Source: Mesorhizobium sp. WSM4904
GTDB taxonomy: Bacteria > Pseudomonadota > Alphaproteobacteria > Rhizobiales > Rhizobiaceae
Assembly: GCF_029674545.1 (NCBI RefSeq)
Contig: NZ_CP121354.1
Span: 2,365,001-2,429,000 of the forward strand
DNA length: 64,000 bases
Direction of reading: 5' to 3'
Under the pieces are notes generated by a model. It saw only the letters and a list, made by a program, of their open reading frames with translations. It did no database searches and was not told the origin of the DNA. Position numbers and translations under genes: made by a program. Shown here in pieces: positions 1-8,944 of this stretch; positions within the stretch are counted from its first letter, which is position 1, and every line of letters begins with the position of its first letter.

Positions 1-240
1 GAAGCGGCCGTTGTCGACCTCATAGACCATGAAACCCGGCCTGTCCGGGCTCGGATAGGCGTAGCGGTCGAGCAATTCGCGCAGATGCGCCGGCGCCGCC
101 TCGTATTTCTCCATTGGGATCAGCCGATCGAAATCGGGATCGAGCCGCCAGATCGAGGCACCCTTCCTGATCGGCTCGGCGGCGAAAACGCCGACGCCTT
201 CGATGGCGCTCTGGGCAACATAGGTTCTGATCAGCAGCAT
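1..240 (-). CDS. SET domain-containing protein, partial (3' end off the window)
   Basis: Only the first 80 codons are present; the reading frame runs off the left edge. It starts at the ATG complementary to 238-240 and opens MLLIRTYVAQSAIEGVGVFA. The IEGVGVFA stretch is the usual N-terminal signature of bacterial SET proteins, and VYEVDNGRF near the edge fits the next conserved block. SET proteins are S-adenosylmethionine-dependent lysine methyltransferases; the target here is unknown. The catalytic NHS and C-terminal tyrosine motifs lie outside the window, so activity cannot be judged. The upstream sequence has only a weak GGGA ribosome site. Confidence 0.75.
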   Translation of the reverse strand, partial: MLLIRTYVAQSAIEGVGVFAAEPIRKGASIWRLDPDFDRLIPMEKYEAAPAHLRELLDRYAYPSPDRPGFMVYEVDNGRF

Positions 241-348
241 CGGTCCCGTCCGTCTTCGACGAGAAAACGGAATCGTCAAACCGCGCAGAAATGCAAGGCC
301 GCTTCACGACATTTTCGGCTGGTGGGCAACCCATGCCCACCAATCCCT

Positions 349-1107
349 TCACGTCCGGTTGATCGATACTCCGCCATCGGCAAACAACGCCGTGCCAGTG
401 GTGAAGCTCGAAGCGTCAGAAGCGAGATAAAGCGCCGAGCGGGCGATCTCTTCCGGCTGCGCCATGCGCTTCAGCGCGTGGATGCCCTCGACGAAGGCGC
501 GGGCCTCGGGCGTGGTGGTTGTGGCACCGGGCGTGTCCGTTCCGCCGGGCAGCAGCGCGTTGACGCGCAGCCCCTTCGGTCCGTATTCGGCGGCCAGCAC
601 CTGCGTCAGTCCGATCAGGCCCGCCTTAGCCGCGGCGTAGGCCGCCATGCCCGGCATGCCGGCCGTGCAGCCGACGAAACTCGAGGTGAAGATCAGCGAG
701 CCGCCGCCGCGCTGCAGCATCGGCGGAATCTGTTGCCGCGCGGCCAGATAGGCGCTGGTCAGGTTTGTGTCTATCGTCTCCCGCCAGCTTGCCGGCGCCA
801 TATCGGGAAGCGGTGCCATCACGCCGACGGAGCCGGCATTGTTGAAGGCGATGTCGAGACCGCCGAACCTTTCGATCGCAAGCTCGACCAGAGCCTTCGC
901 GTGGGCCTCGTCCCTGACGTCGCCGGCAAGTGCTGCCGCAGTGCCGCCGGCTTCCTCGATCTCGCCGACAAGCGCGTCGAGCTCAGTCCGGCGGCGCGCC
1001 GCAACGACGAGGCGGGCGCCCTGTTCGGCGAACAGCCTGGCGGTGGCGCGGCCGATGCCCGAACTGGCGCCGGTGACGATGGCGACCTTGTTGGTGAGCG
1101 CGAACAT
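349..1107 (-). CDS. SDR family NAD(P)-dependent oxidoreductase
   Basis: A 252-residue classical short-chain dehydrogenase. The Rossmann motif TGASSGIG lies at about residues 12-19, NNAG follows near residue 89, and the active-site YAAAK motif is in the expected place near residue 150. The start is the ATG at 1107, 13 bases after a GGAAGGA ribosome site; the frame is open further upstream but that extension is arginine-rich and non-homologous in character. It is divergent from the sarcosine oxidase operon with about 250 bases between them, so it may share control with it. The substrate cannot be read from sequence. Confidence 0.85.
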   Translation of the reverse strand: MFALTNKVAIVTGASSGIGRATARLFAEQGARLVVAARRRTELDALVGEIEEAGGTAAALAGDVRDEAHAKALVELAIERFGGLDIAFNNAGSVGVMAPLPDMAPASWRETIDTNLTSAYLAARQQIPPMLQRGGGSLIFTSSFVGCTAGMPGMAAYAAAKAGLIGLTQVLAAEYGPKGLRVNALLPGGTDTPGATTTTPEARAFVEGIHALKRMAQPEEIARSALYLASDASSFTTGTALFADGGVSINRT

Positions 1108-1358
1108 GTCTCTATCATCCTTCCATTGAACCGGTCTTGCCGGCGGTCGGGTGTTTGCTCGCAGATCGGCATTTCGGCAGCCACCCGAAAGCTGACTTGC
1201 AGGTCGGATTGCGGCTGGTCGGGCAGGCGCCGCGAACCTGTGGCGCAAAACGGCAAGCGCCGTCGCAAACAGCGCAAGGATGGCAGCACGGTTTCGCTAG
1301 TGATACACCTCGCGTGACGGGCGGACGACATCCGCGATTTTTGGCGCGAGGCTATAAC

Positions 1359-2612
1359 GTGAAGAAATATTCGGTATTCGCCATTGCCCGCGAGGCGATG
1401 CGCGGCCACAAGGGCTGGGAAGAACAGTGGACTTCGCCCGAGCCGAAGAAGGAATACGACGTCATCATCGTCGGCGCCGGCGGCCACGGCCTGGCGACGG
1501 CCTATTATCTGGCGAGCGAGCACGGCATCACCAATGTCGCGGTGCTGGAGAAGGGCTGGCTCGGCGGCGGCAACACCGGCCGCAACACCACCATCATCCG
1601 CTCCAACTACCTCTATGACGAGAGCGCCGGCATCTACGACCATGCGCTGAAGCTGTGGGACGGGCTCAGCCAGGAGCTCAACTACAACGTCATGTATTCG
1701 GCGCGCGGCGTCATGATGCTTGCGCACAATGTGCATGACGTCCAGGTGTTCAAGCGCCACATCCATGCCAACCGGCTCAACGGCATCGACAATGAATGGC
1801 TGACGCCGGAGCAGGCGAAGGAATTCTGTCCGCCGCTGAACATCGCCAAAGAGGCGCGCTATCCGGTGATGGGCGCGGCCTTGCAGCGCCGCGGCGGCAC
1901 GGCGCGCCACGATGCGGTCGCCTGGGGCTATGCGCGCGGCGCCTCGGCGCGCGGCGTTCACATCATCCAGAACTGCGAGGTCACCGGCATCAAGCGCGCG
2001 GCCAATGGCGCCGTCGCCGGCGTCGAGACGACGCGCGGTTTCATCGGCGCCAAGAAGGTCGGTGTCGTCGCCGCCGGCCATTCCTCCGTCATCATGAACA
2101 TGGCCGGCGTGCGCATGCCACTCGAAAGCTACCCGCTGCAGGCGCTGGTGTCGGAGCCGGTCAAGCCGGTGGTGCCTTGCGTGGTGATGTCGAACACCGT
2201 GCACGCCTATATCTCGCAGTCCGACAAGGGCGAGCTGGTCATCGGCGCCGGCACCGACCAGTATATCTCCTATTCGCAGACCGGCGGCCTGCACATATTG
2301 CAGCACACGCTGGACGCCATCTGCGAGATGTTCCCGATCTTCACGCGCATGAAGATGCTGCGCTCCTGGGGCGGCATCGTCGACGTGACGCCGGACCGTT
2401 CGCCCATCCTGGCGAAGACGCCGGTCAAGGGACTCTATGTCAATTGCGGCTGGGGCACGGGCGGCTTCAAGGCGACGCCTGGTTCGGGCAACGTCTTTGC
2501 CCACACGATCGCCAGGGACGACCCGCACCCGATCAATGCGCCCTTCACGCTCGAGCGGTTCCGCACCGGCCGTCTCATCGACGAGGCGGCTGCGGCGGCG
2601 GTGGCGCACTGA
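1359..2612 (+). CDS. soxB: Sarcosine oxidase subunit beta
   Basis: Beta subunit of heterotetrameric sarcosine oxidase, which demethylates sarcosine to glycine and passes the one-carbon unit to tetrahydrofolate. The 417-residue length matches the family. It carries the FAD-binding VGAGGHG motif at residues 38-44 and a [11 protein letters not shown] segment whose His184 is in the context of the family's covalent-FMN histidine (family knowledge, not proven here). The GTG at 1359 ([12 protein letters not shown]) was chosen because the family begins there; the open frame upstream to 1137 is low-complexity arginine-rich sequence. It is the first gene of the B-D-A-G operon. The C-terminal [14 protein letters not shown] motif is the usual second flavin-binding loop. 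Confidence 0.95.
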   Translation: MKKYSVFAIAREAMRGHKGWEEQWTSPEPKKEYDVIIVGAGGHGLATAYYLASEHGITNVAVLEKGWLGGGNTGRNTTIIRSNYLYDESAGIYDHALKLWDGLSQELNYNVMYSARGVMMLAHNVHDVQVFKRHIHANRLNGIDNEWLTPEQAKEFCPPLNIAKEARYPVMGAALQRRGGTARHDAVAWGYARGASARGVHIIQNCEVTGIKRAANGAVAGVETTRGFIGAKKVGVVAAGHSSVIMNMAGVRMPLESYPLQALVSEPVKPVVPCVVMSNTVHAYISQSDKGELVIGAGTDQYISYSQTGGLHILQHTLDAICEMFPIFTRMKMLRSWGGIVDVTPDRSPILAKTPVKGLYVNCGWGTGGFKATPGSGNVFAHTIARDDPHPINAPFTLERFRTGRLIDEAAAAAVAH

Positions 2613-2646
2613 TGCCGACATTTCCGCTGAGGCTTTGCGATCAACC

Positions 2647-2666
2647 GGCCGGCGCCCGCGCCGGCC
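2647..2666. other. Intercistronic inverted repeat between soxB and soxD
   Basis: GGCCGGCGC, two bases, then GCGCCGGCC: a perfect 9-base inverted repeat in the 80-base gap between soxB and soxD. There is no T run, so it is not a standard terminator. It may stabilise the 3' end of the soxB message. Similar hairpins occur in other operon gaps of this window. Confidence 0.6.
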
Positions 2667-2692
2667 ATGGCGAATTGTAGGATCGACCGAAA

Positions 2693-2989
2693 ATGCTTCT
2701 CATCCGCTGTCCCTATTGCGAGGAAGAGCGCCCGGAACTCGAATTCCGCAATGCCGGCGAGGCGCATATCGCGCGCCCGACCAACATTGCCGCCGAGAGC
2801 GAAGACGATTTCGAGAAATTCTTCTTCATCCGCTCGAACCCGAAAGGCGTCACCTATGAGCGCTGGCGGCACATCCATGGCTGCGCGCGCTTCTTCAACG
2901 CCGTGCGCGACACCGTCACCGACAAGTTCGTCATGACCTACAAGGCCGGCGAGCCGAAGCCTGCGAAGCTGCCTGGAGCCTCGAAATGA
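2693..2989 (+). CDS. soxD: Sarcosine oxidase subunit delta
   Basis: A 98-residue delta subunit. It begins MLLIRCPYCEEERPELEF; the CPYC pair and later HIHGCARFF supply the zinc-site cysteines and histidine expected of SoxD. It ends with the usual tail that leads into the alpha subunit. The stop overlaps the soxA start by four bases (ATGA at 2986-2989), which indicates translational coupling. It acts as a small structural, zinc-binding subunit of the cytoplasmic enzyme complex. Confidence 0.95.
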   Translation: MLLIRCPYCEEERPELEFRNAGEAHIARPTNIAAESEDDFEKFFFIRSNPKGVTYERWRHIHGCARFFNAVRDTVTDKFVMTYKAGEPKPAKLPGASK

Positions 2990-5900
2990 ACGCCGCGTTC
3001 CGCATTCCCGGCGCCGGGCGCCTCAGCCAGGCGAAGACCGCGTCCTTCAGCTTCGACGATAGGTCCTATACCGGTATCGAGGGCGATACGCTGGCCTCGG
3101 CGCTGCTCGCCAACGGCGTGCATCTGGTCGGCCGTTCCTTCAAATATCACCGGCCGCGCGGCTTCCTGTCGGCCGGCGCGGAAGAGCCGAACGCGCTGGT
3201 TCAGGTCGTGCGCGACGACGCGCGCAAGACGCCGAATGTGCGGGCGACCGTGCAGGAGCTCTATGACGGACTGACAGCCCATTCGCAGAACCGCTGGCCT
3301 TCGCTGGCCTTCGACGTCGGCGCGGTCAATGACCTTGCCTCGCCGATGTTCTCGGCAGGCTTCTACTACAAGACCTTCATGTGGCCGAAATCGGCCTGGA
3401 AGAGCCTCTACGAGCCGCAGATCCGCTCGGCCGCCGGCCTTGGCGTTTCTCCGGACCGACCGGACCCCGACCACTATGCGGCGCGCTATGCGCATTGCGA
3501 CGTGCTGGTGCTGGGCGGCGGTGTCGCCGGTATCGCCGCGGCGCTCGCCGCCGCCGAAACCGGCGTGCGGGTCATCCTCGCCGACGAGCAGGCCGAATTC
3601 GGCGGCAGCCTGCGCTTCGAGAGCGGAGCCAAGATCGACGGCGAGAATGGTTTTGCCTGGGCGCAAGCCGCGATCGCGAGACTCAAGGCCATGGACAACG
3701 TCCGCGTGCTGCCGCGCACGACTGCCTTTGGGTATTATGCGCAGAACTTCGTCGGCCTGGTCGAGCGGGTCAGCGACCATCTCAAGAGCCCCGGCCGCGA
3801 GCTGGCGCGCGAGCGCCTGTGGCAGGTCCGCGCCAAGCGCGTGGTGCTGGCAACCGGCGCCATCGAGCGGCACATGGTGTTCGCCAACAACGACCGTCCG
3901 GGTGTCATGCTGGCATCGGCCGCGCGCACTTACCTCAACCACTATGGCGTCGCGGTCGGCAGGAATGTCGGCGTCTATACGGCCAACGACTCGGCTTACG
4001 CGGCAGCGATCGACCTGAAGAAAGCCGGCATCAATATCGCCGCGATCGTCGACCTGCGCGACAACCCGTCGGGGGCGGTGATCGACGAGGCGAGAAGACT
4101 CGGCATAGAGATCAATTTCGGCCGCGCGGTGGTCAGCGCCGGCGGCAAGCTGCGCGTCTCCTCGATGACCGTGCAGCCGAAGAATGGCGGCGGCGAGCGC
4201 ACCATCGCGGTCGATGCCATCCTGATGTCGGCCGGCTGGACGCCGTCGGTACATCTTTTCTCGCAGTCGCGCGGCAAGGTCGCCTTCAACGAGGAGACGC
4301 GGCGCTTCGTGCCGGGAACCTATGCGCAGGACTGCGTCTCGGTCGGCGCCTGCAACGGAACGGACGGGCTGGACGCAACGGTCGACGAGGCCTACGCGGC
4401 CGGCGCCAAAGCGGCGAAGGAGGCCGGCGTCAAGGATTCCAGCGTCAAGACGGGCAAGGGCGCCAAGCCCAAGGTCGATGCCAGCGAGAGCTGGTCGCGC
4501 GGCATGCTGGGCGCCGCCCCCGGCGCCGGACCGGGCACCACGGTCAAGGCTTTCGTCGATTTCCAGAACGACGTCACCGCCAAGGACATCCGCCAGGCGG
4601 TGCATGAAGGCATGCACTCGATCGAGCACGTCAAGCGCTTCACCACCAACGGCATGGCGACCGACCAGGGCAAGACCTCGAACATGCACGGCCTGGCGAT
4701 CGCGGCCGAAACGCTTGGCAAACCGATCCCGCAGGTCGGTCTCACCACCTTCCGCGCGCCCTATACGCCGGTGACGTTCGGCTCGATCGTCGGCCACGCG
4801 CGCGGCGCCTTGTTCGACCCGACGCGTCGGACCGCGACCCATGGCTGGGCGGCGGCGCATGGCGCCGTCTTCGAGGATGTCGGCCAGTGGAAACGCGCCT
4901 GGTATTTCCCCAAGGCCGGCGAGGACATGCACGCCGCCGTCAACCGCGAATGCGTGACGGTACGCAAGGCGGCCGGCCTGTTCGACGCCTCGACGCTCGG
5001 CAAGATCGAGGTGGTCGGGCCGGATGCGGCGAAGTTCATGGAGCTGCTTTACACCAATCCGTGGGAGAAGCTGGAGCCCGGCCGCTGCCGCTACGGCATC
5101 ATGCTGCGCGAGGACGGCTTCATCTATGACGACGGCGTCGTCGGCAGGCTGGCGCCGGACCGCTTCCATGTGACGACGACGACCGGCGGCGCGCCGCGCG
5201 TCATGCACCACATGGAGGACTACCTCCAGACCGAGTTCCCGCATCTCAATGTCTGGCTGACCTCGATCACCGAGCAATGGGCGGTGATCGCGGTGCAGGG
5301 ACCGAAATCCCGCGAGATCATCGCGCCGCTGGTCGAAGGCATCGACATGTCGGACGAAGCGCTGCCGCATATGTCGGTGCGCGAGGGCAAGATCTGCGGC
5401 GTGCCGACGAGGCTGTTCCGCATGTCCTTCACCGGCGAGCGCGGCTTCGAGGTCAACGTGCCGGCCGACTATGGCGAGGCCGTCTGGGAAGCGCTGTGGG
5501 CCGAAGGCCAGAAGCATGGCGCCACTGCCTACGGCACCGAAACGATGCACGTGCTGCGCGCCGAGAAGGGCTACATCATCGTCGGCCAGGACACCGACGG
5601 CACGGTGACGCCGAACGACGCCGGGCTCGACTGGGCGGTCGGCAAGAAGAAGACCGACTTCGTCGGCATCCGCGGCATGATGCGCTCGGACCTCGTCGCC
5701 AATGGCCGCAAGCAACTCGTCGGCCTGAAGACCAAGGACCCGAAGGTCGTGCTGGAAGAGGGCGCGCAGATCGTGGCTGATCCGAAACAGGCGATCCCCA
5801 TGAAGATGATCGGCCACGTCACCTCCAGCTACTGGTCGGAGAATTGCGGGTGCTCGATCGCGCTGGCGCTCGTCGCCGGCGGCCGCGACCGCCTCGGGCA

Positions 5901-5994
5901 GACGCTCTACGTGCCGATGCCGAACGGCACGATCGAGGTGCAGGTGACGGGCATGGTGTTCGTCGACGAGAAGGGAGAACGCCTCAATGGCTAA
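2986..5994 (+). CDS. soxA: Sarcosine oxidase subunit alpha
   Basis: A 1002-residue alpha subunit of full family length. Residues 15-95 form the ferredoxin-like N-terminal domain (RSFKYHRPRGFLSAG). A dinucleotide-binding motif GGGVAG lies near residue 175, within the NAD+/FAD-type central region. Residues from about 600 to the end form a GcvT-type folate-binding domain, which takes up the formaldehyde-level carbon from sarcosine to give 5,10-methylene-tetrahydrofolate. The start overlaps soxD by four bases and the end overlaps soxG by eight. A very long open frame on the opposite strand (2938-6453) is a GC-rich shadow of this gene. Confidence 0.95.
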   Translation: MNAAFRIPGAGRLSQAKTASFSFDDRSYTGIEGDTLASALLANGVHLVGRSFKYHRPRGFLSAGAEEPNALVQVVRDDARKTPNVRATVQELYDGLTAHSQNRWPSLAFDVGAVNDLASPMFSAGFYYKTFMWPKSAWKSLYEPQIRSAAGLGVSPDRPDPDHYAARYAHCDVLVLGGGVAGIAAALAAAETGVRVILADEQAEFGGSLRFESGAKIDGENGFAWAQAAIARLKAMDNVRVLPRTTAFGYYAQNFVGLVERVSDHLKSPGRELARERLWQVRAKRVVLATGAIERHMVFANNDRPGVMLASAARTYLNHYGVAVGRNVGVYTANDSAYAAAIDLKKAGINIAAIVDLRDNPSGAVIDEARRLGIEINFGRAVVSAGGKLRVSSMTVQPKNGGGERTIAVDAILMSAGWTPSVHLFSQSRGKVAFNEETRRFVPGTYAQDCVSVGACNGTDGLDATVDEAYAAGAKAAKEAGVKDSSVKTGKGAKPKVDASESWSRGMLGAAPGAGPGTTVKAFVDFQNDVTAKDIRQAVHEGMHSIEHVKRFTTNGMATDQGKTSNMHGLAIAAETLGKPIPQVGLTTFRAPYTPVTFGSIVGHARGALFDPTRRTATHGWAAAHGAVFEDVGQWKRAWYFPKAGEDMHAAVNRECVTVRKAAGLFDASTLGKIEVVGPDAAKFMELLYTNPWEKLEPGRCRYGIMLREDGFIYDDGVVGRLAPDRFHVTTTTGGAPRVMHHMEDYLQTEFPHLNVWLTSITEQWAVIAVQGPKSREIIAPLVEGIDMSDEALPHMSVREGKICGVPTRLFRMSFTGERGFEVNVPADYGEAVWEALWAEGQKHGATAYGTETMHVLRAEKGYIIVGQDTDGTVTPNDAGLDWAVGKKKTDFVGIRGMMRSDLVANGRKQLVGLKTKDPKVVLEEGAQIVADPKQAIPMKMIGHVTSSYWSENCGCSIALALVAGGRDRLGQTLYVPMPNGTIEVQVTGMVFVDEKGERLNG

Positions 5995-6571
5995 GGCTGC
6001 CGCCAAGATAAAAGCCGCCGAGGCTTCAGCTTCCGTCGAGCGGCGTCCGGCACTTGCGGGCCGCGCTCTGGAGGCGCCGGGCGTCAAGGTCGAGATCCTG
6101 CCGCCGGCCGAACGCATCTCGCTGCGCGCGCCGGAAGCTTCGCTCGCCGCGCTCTCCAAGGCGCTGGGCGTGACGCTGCCGGCGAAGCCGAAAAGCTCGG
6201 CCACCAAGGGCGGGCGCACCGCGCTATGGCTCGGGCCGGACGAGTGGCTGATCATCGACGAGGCCGGCAAGGATCCGCTGGCCGACTGCGCCAAGCTGTC
6301 GGCGCTGCATTCGGCGGTCGGCATCTCGCATCGCAATGTCGCGATCTCGGTCACCGGGCCAGCCGCCGCCGTGACGGTCAATTCCGGTTGCCCGCAGGAC
6401 CTGTCGCTCGAAGCCTTCCCGGTCGGGGCGGCGTCGCGCACCATCCTCGGCAAGTCCGAGATCGTGCTGCTGCGTACCGGCGCGGACGCATTCCGCGTGG
6501 AGTGCTGGCGTTCCTTCTCGGACTATGTCTTTACTTTGCTGTCGGAAGCGGCGAGCGACGCTGCGAACTGA
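5987..6571 (+). CDS. soxG: Sarcosine oxidase subunit gamma
   Basis: A 194-residue gamma subunit, the last gene of the sox operon, overlapping soxA by eight bases. Its first 25 residues are alanine- and lysine-rich; the family core follows, with LWLGPDEWLIIDE near residue 80 and a C-terminal VECWRSFSDYVFTLL. The fold is related to GcvT. Its identity rests mainly on position and the conserved WLGPDEWL block. Confidence 0.93.
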   Translation: MAKAAAKIKAAEASASVERRPALAGRALEAPGVKVEILPPAERISLRAPEASLAALSKALGVTLPAKPKSSATKGGRTALWLGPDEWLIIDEAGKDPLADCAKLSALHSAVGISHRNVAISVTGPAAAVTVNSGCPQDLSLEAFPVGAASRTILGKSEIVLLRTGADAFRVECWRSFSDYVFTLLSEAASDAAN

Positions 6572-6579
6572 GTACATGA

Positions 6580-6858
<279 letters not shown>

Positions 6859-6899
6859 AAACGTGCCGGCAAAGACATAGGGTACGACCGGATTACCTT

Positions 6900-6942
6900 G
6901 GAAACGAAAACGGGCGGCCAAGTGCCGCCCGTTTTCGTTTCC
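6900..6942. terminator. Bidirectional Rho-independent terminator
   Basis: A perfect 19-base inverted repeat with a five-base loop: the left arm is 6900-6918 and the right arm is 6924-6942. The GC core (CGGGCGGC) is flanked by A-rich and T-rich arms, so it reads as a terminator in both directions. It sits exactly between two convergent genes. Confidence 0.92.
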
Positions 6943-6961
6943 AATTTTGCGTTTGCCGCGT

Positions 6962-7198
6962 TCAAAGGCCGGGCAGGAACCACGGGTTCACGTCCATGCC
7001 GAGCCGCGGGCCCTTGGTGGTCTGGGTCTTGCTGGCGTCGGCCTTTTCGACCGAGCCGGTGGCGGTGCAGTCGAGCGTCACATTGGTATGGGTCTGAGCG
7101 CAGGCGGCCGGGGCGTGCTTGGCCGGCTGGCTCGCGCCGGCAAAAGCGGCGCCCGAGAAAGCCAGCACGGCAGCGAGAGCGAGGACTGTCTTTTTCAT
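6962..7198 (-). CDS. Small secreted/periplasmic hypothetical protein (78 aa)
   Basis: Starts at the ATG at 7198 with a clear signal peptide, MKKTVLALAAVLAFSGAAFA, predicted to be cut after AFA. The mature part of about 58 residues contains two cysteines (AACAQ and LDCTA) that could form a disulphide in the periplasm. The ribosome site is GGAG/GACGGAAG. No family was recognised. The promoter region upstream carries a cluster of CGTA/TACG palindromes, also seen at the TetR gene promoter, which suggests control by that regulator. Confidence 0.7.
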   Translation of the reverse strand: MKKTVLALAAVLAFSGAAFAGASQPAKHAPAACAQTHTNVTLDCTATGSVEKADASKTQTTKGPRLGMDVNPWFLPGL

Positions 7199-7218
7199 CT
7201 TCCGTCTCCAGTCAATTC

Positions 7219-7290
7219 CGTACATGTACGACACGACGTACATATACGGTTAACGGAAGCTGAATACAAGGAGAAGTTTTGTACGTGTAC
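7219..7290 (-). promoter_or_regulatory. Cluster of CGTA-N4-TACG palindromes (candidate TetR operators)
   Basis: Three related elements lie upstream of the 78-residue secreted protein gene: CGTACATGTACG (7219-7230, a perfect palindrome), CGTACATATACG (7237-7248) and TTGTACGTGTACGACAA (7280-7296 region, arms TTGT/ACAA). On the minus strand TTGTAT, a 17-base spacer and TATATG could form the promoter, with the second palindrome on the -10. A related CGTACAGCGTAT occurs in the TetR promoter. The link to the TetR protein is inference. Confidence 0.5.
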
Positions 7291-7367
7291 GACAAATTTT
7301 CTTGAACGTAGGAATTCGCCTTCGCGAATCAAGCGATCGGATGGGCAAAACGGTCAAAGATGGCCGG

Positions 7368-8012
7368 TCAGCAGTGGACGGGTGTTTCGGTGAGCGGGGG
7401 TATGTCCTGCGCCGACAATGAAGCCAACATGAAGTCGCACATCCGCTTCACATAGGCCTGGGGATCGCCGAACGGATAGAAGGGAAAGGTGATCAGCAGC
7501 GAGATCGTGCCGTGGCCGACGGTCCACAGCATAGTGGCGATGGCGCGTGGGTCGCCCTTGAGCTTGCCGGCGGCGACACAAGCTTCGACCCTTTTGATCA
7601 GCACTTTCATCGCCGGGTTGCCCTCTTCCATGTCCTCGTAGCTGCGACCTTCCGGCAGCCGAGTCTTCTCGGTCATGAAGACGGTGCGGTACTCATTGGG
7701 GTTGCCGAGCCCGAAGGCGGCATACTCGGTCATCACCGCCCGCAGCGCCTCAACGGGATCGTCGGAGGGATGTTCCTCGATGCGCCGGGCCAGCGTTTCG
7801 AAGGCGTCCTCGGCGAGCGCGAACAGGATGTCCTGCTTGTCGGCGAAGTAGGAATAGACAGACATCGGCGCGTAGCCGACCCGCTTGGCCAGCTTGCGGA
7901 TGGTAAGCCCTTCGTAGCCCTCTTCCTGGACAAGCTTGTGGGCCGCGTCGACCAGTTCGGAGCGAAGCTCAGCTTTCTGTTTCTCGCGGCGCTTCTGAAC
8001 GCTCAGCGTCAA
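7368..8012 (-). CDS. TetR/AcrR family transcriptional regulator
   Basis: A 214-residue TetR protein. The N-terminal helix-turn-helix spans about residues 15-62 (LTIRKLAKRVGYAPMSVYSYF is the recognition region). The C-terminal ligand domain resembles the WHG/TetR_C_33 type. The likely start is a TTG at 8012, because no in-frame ATG precedes the DNA-binding domain. A good promoter lies about 35 bases upstream. It is oriented away from the acyl-CoA-type cluster to its right but in the same direction as its leftmost genes, so it is a plausible regulator of that cluster and of the small secreted gene. The effector is unknown. Confidence 0.9.
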   Translation of the reverse strand: MTLSVQKRREKQKAELRSELVDAAHKLVQEEGYEGLTIRKLAKRVGYAPMSVYSYFADKQDILFALAEDAFETLARRIEEHPSDDPVEALRAVMTEYAAFGLGNPNEYRTVFMTEKTRLPEGRSYEDMEEGNPAMKVLIKRVEACVAAGKLKGDPRAIATMLWTVGHGTISLLITFPFYPFGDPQAYVKRMCDFMLASLSAQDIPPLTETPVHC

Positions 8013-8047
8013 TGTCCGCCTGCCTTTGTCGTTGGTTGCCTTACGAA

Positions 8048-8076
8048 ATTATATACGCTGTACGGAAACGGACAAG
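8048..8076 (-). promoter_or_regulatory. Promoter of the TetR gene with operator-like spacer
   Basis: On the minus strand: -35 TTGTCC (complement of 8070-8075), 16 bases, -10 TATAAT (complement of 8048-8053), a full consensus -10. The spacer holds CGTACAGCGTAT, related to the palindromes at 7219-7248, so a repressor bound there would block its own promoter. Confidence 0.6.
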
Positions 8077-8150
8077 GGAGCGGCTTGGTTCCGCAAGGTA
8101 CGGCCTAACGCTTTGTTCCAACTCAATTCCGGGGAAAGCCGTTACCTGAA

Positions 8151-8927
8151 CTAGATCGCGCCGATGCCGCCGTCGAGCGCCAGCGCGTGGCCGGTCATGA
8201 AGGAATTGGCGGGGTCGGCGAGATAAAGGATGCCGGTCACGATCTCGTCCACTTCGCCGACGCGCTTCATCGGCACGCCGCGCGTGAGCTCGGCAAGCGC
8301 TTCGGCTTCCGGCGCGCCGGTGGAGCGCACGAAGCCGTCGACCATCGCCGTCCTGGTATGCGCCGGGGAGACCGCGTTGATGCGTATCCCCTTGGTGGCG
8401 TATTCGACCGCCGCGGAGCGCGTCAGCCCGACGACGCCATGCTTGGCGGCGGCGTAGACCGACAATTTCGGCGCGCCGGAGAGACCGGCGACCGAGGCGA
8501 CGTTGACGATGGCGCCGCCCTTGCCGCTTTCCCTGAATTGCCGCTCCATCTGTGGAATCTGGTGCTTCATGGCGTAGAAGACGCCGAGCAGGTCGACCTC
8601 AAGCACCCGGCGCGCTTCTTCCGACGTCACCAGCGGCAGGCGCACGAAGGCGTGCACGATCCCAGCGTTGTTGACGGCAATGTCCAGCCGGCCGAATTTC
8701 TCCACGGCGAGCTTCACCAGATCCTCCGAGAGCTTCTCGTCGGCAATGTTGCCGGCAAGGAACGCGGTTTCGGCGCCAAGTGTCGCCGCGAAATCGCCCA
8801 GTGCCGCTTCGTCGAGATCGGAAAGAACCAGCCGCGCACCCTCGGCGGCGAAGGCTTTGGCCGCGCCGCGGCCGAGGCCGCCGGTCGCACCGGTTATCAG
8901 CACCGTGGCTCCATCGAATCTGCCCAT
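8151..8927 (-). CDS. SDR family oxidoreductase
   Basis: A 258-residue short-chain dehydrogenase. TGATGGLG lies at about residues 11-18, NNAG near residue 88, and the catalytic YAAAK motif near residue 155. The start ATG at 8927 follows GGGGAG. It is the last gene of a leftward run that also holds a phosphotransferase-fold protein and a MaoC hydratase. In such acyl-CoA clusters SDRs commonly oxidise 3-hydroxyacyl intermediates, but the substrate here is not established. Confidence 0.87.
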   Translation of the reverse strand: MGRFDGATVLITGATGGLGRGAAKAFAAEGARLVLSDLDEAALGDFAATLGAETAFLAGNIADEKLSEDLVKLAVEKFGRLDIAVNNAGIVHAFVRLPLVTSEEARRVLEVDLLGVFYAMKHQIPQMERQFRESGKGGAIVNVASVAGLSGAPKLSVYAAAKHGVVGLTRSAAVEYATKGIRINAVSPAHTRTAMVDGFVRSTGAPEAEALAELTRGVPMKRVGEVDEIVTGILYLADPANSFMTGHALALDGGIGAI

Positions 8928-8944
8928 CGCTCAACTCCCCGTAT

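Noticed and set aside
819..2621. A 600-codon minus-strand frame opposite soxB
   Set aside because: The translation is repetitive and lacks domains; it overlaps the well-supported soxB and the end of an SDR in another frame.
2938..6453. A 1171-codon open frame on the minus strand opposite soxA and soxG
   Set aside because: It is a GC-rich antisense shadow with Arg/His/Asp-rich low-complexity translation; the plus strand encodes clear family proteins.
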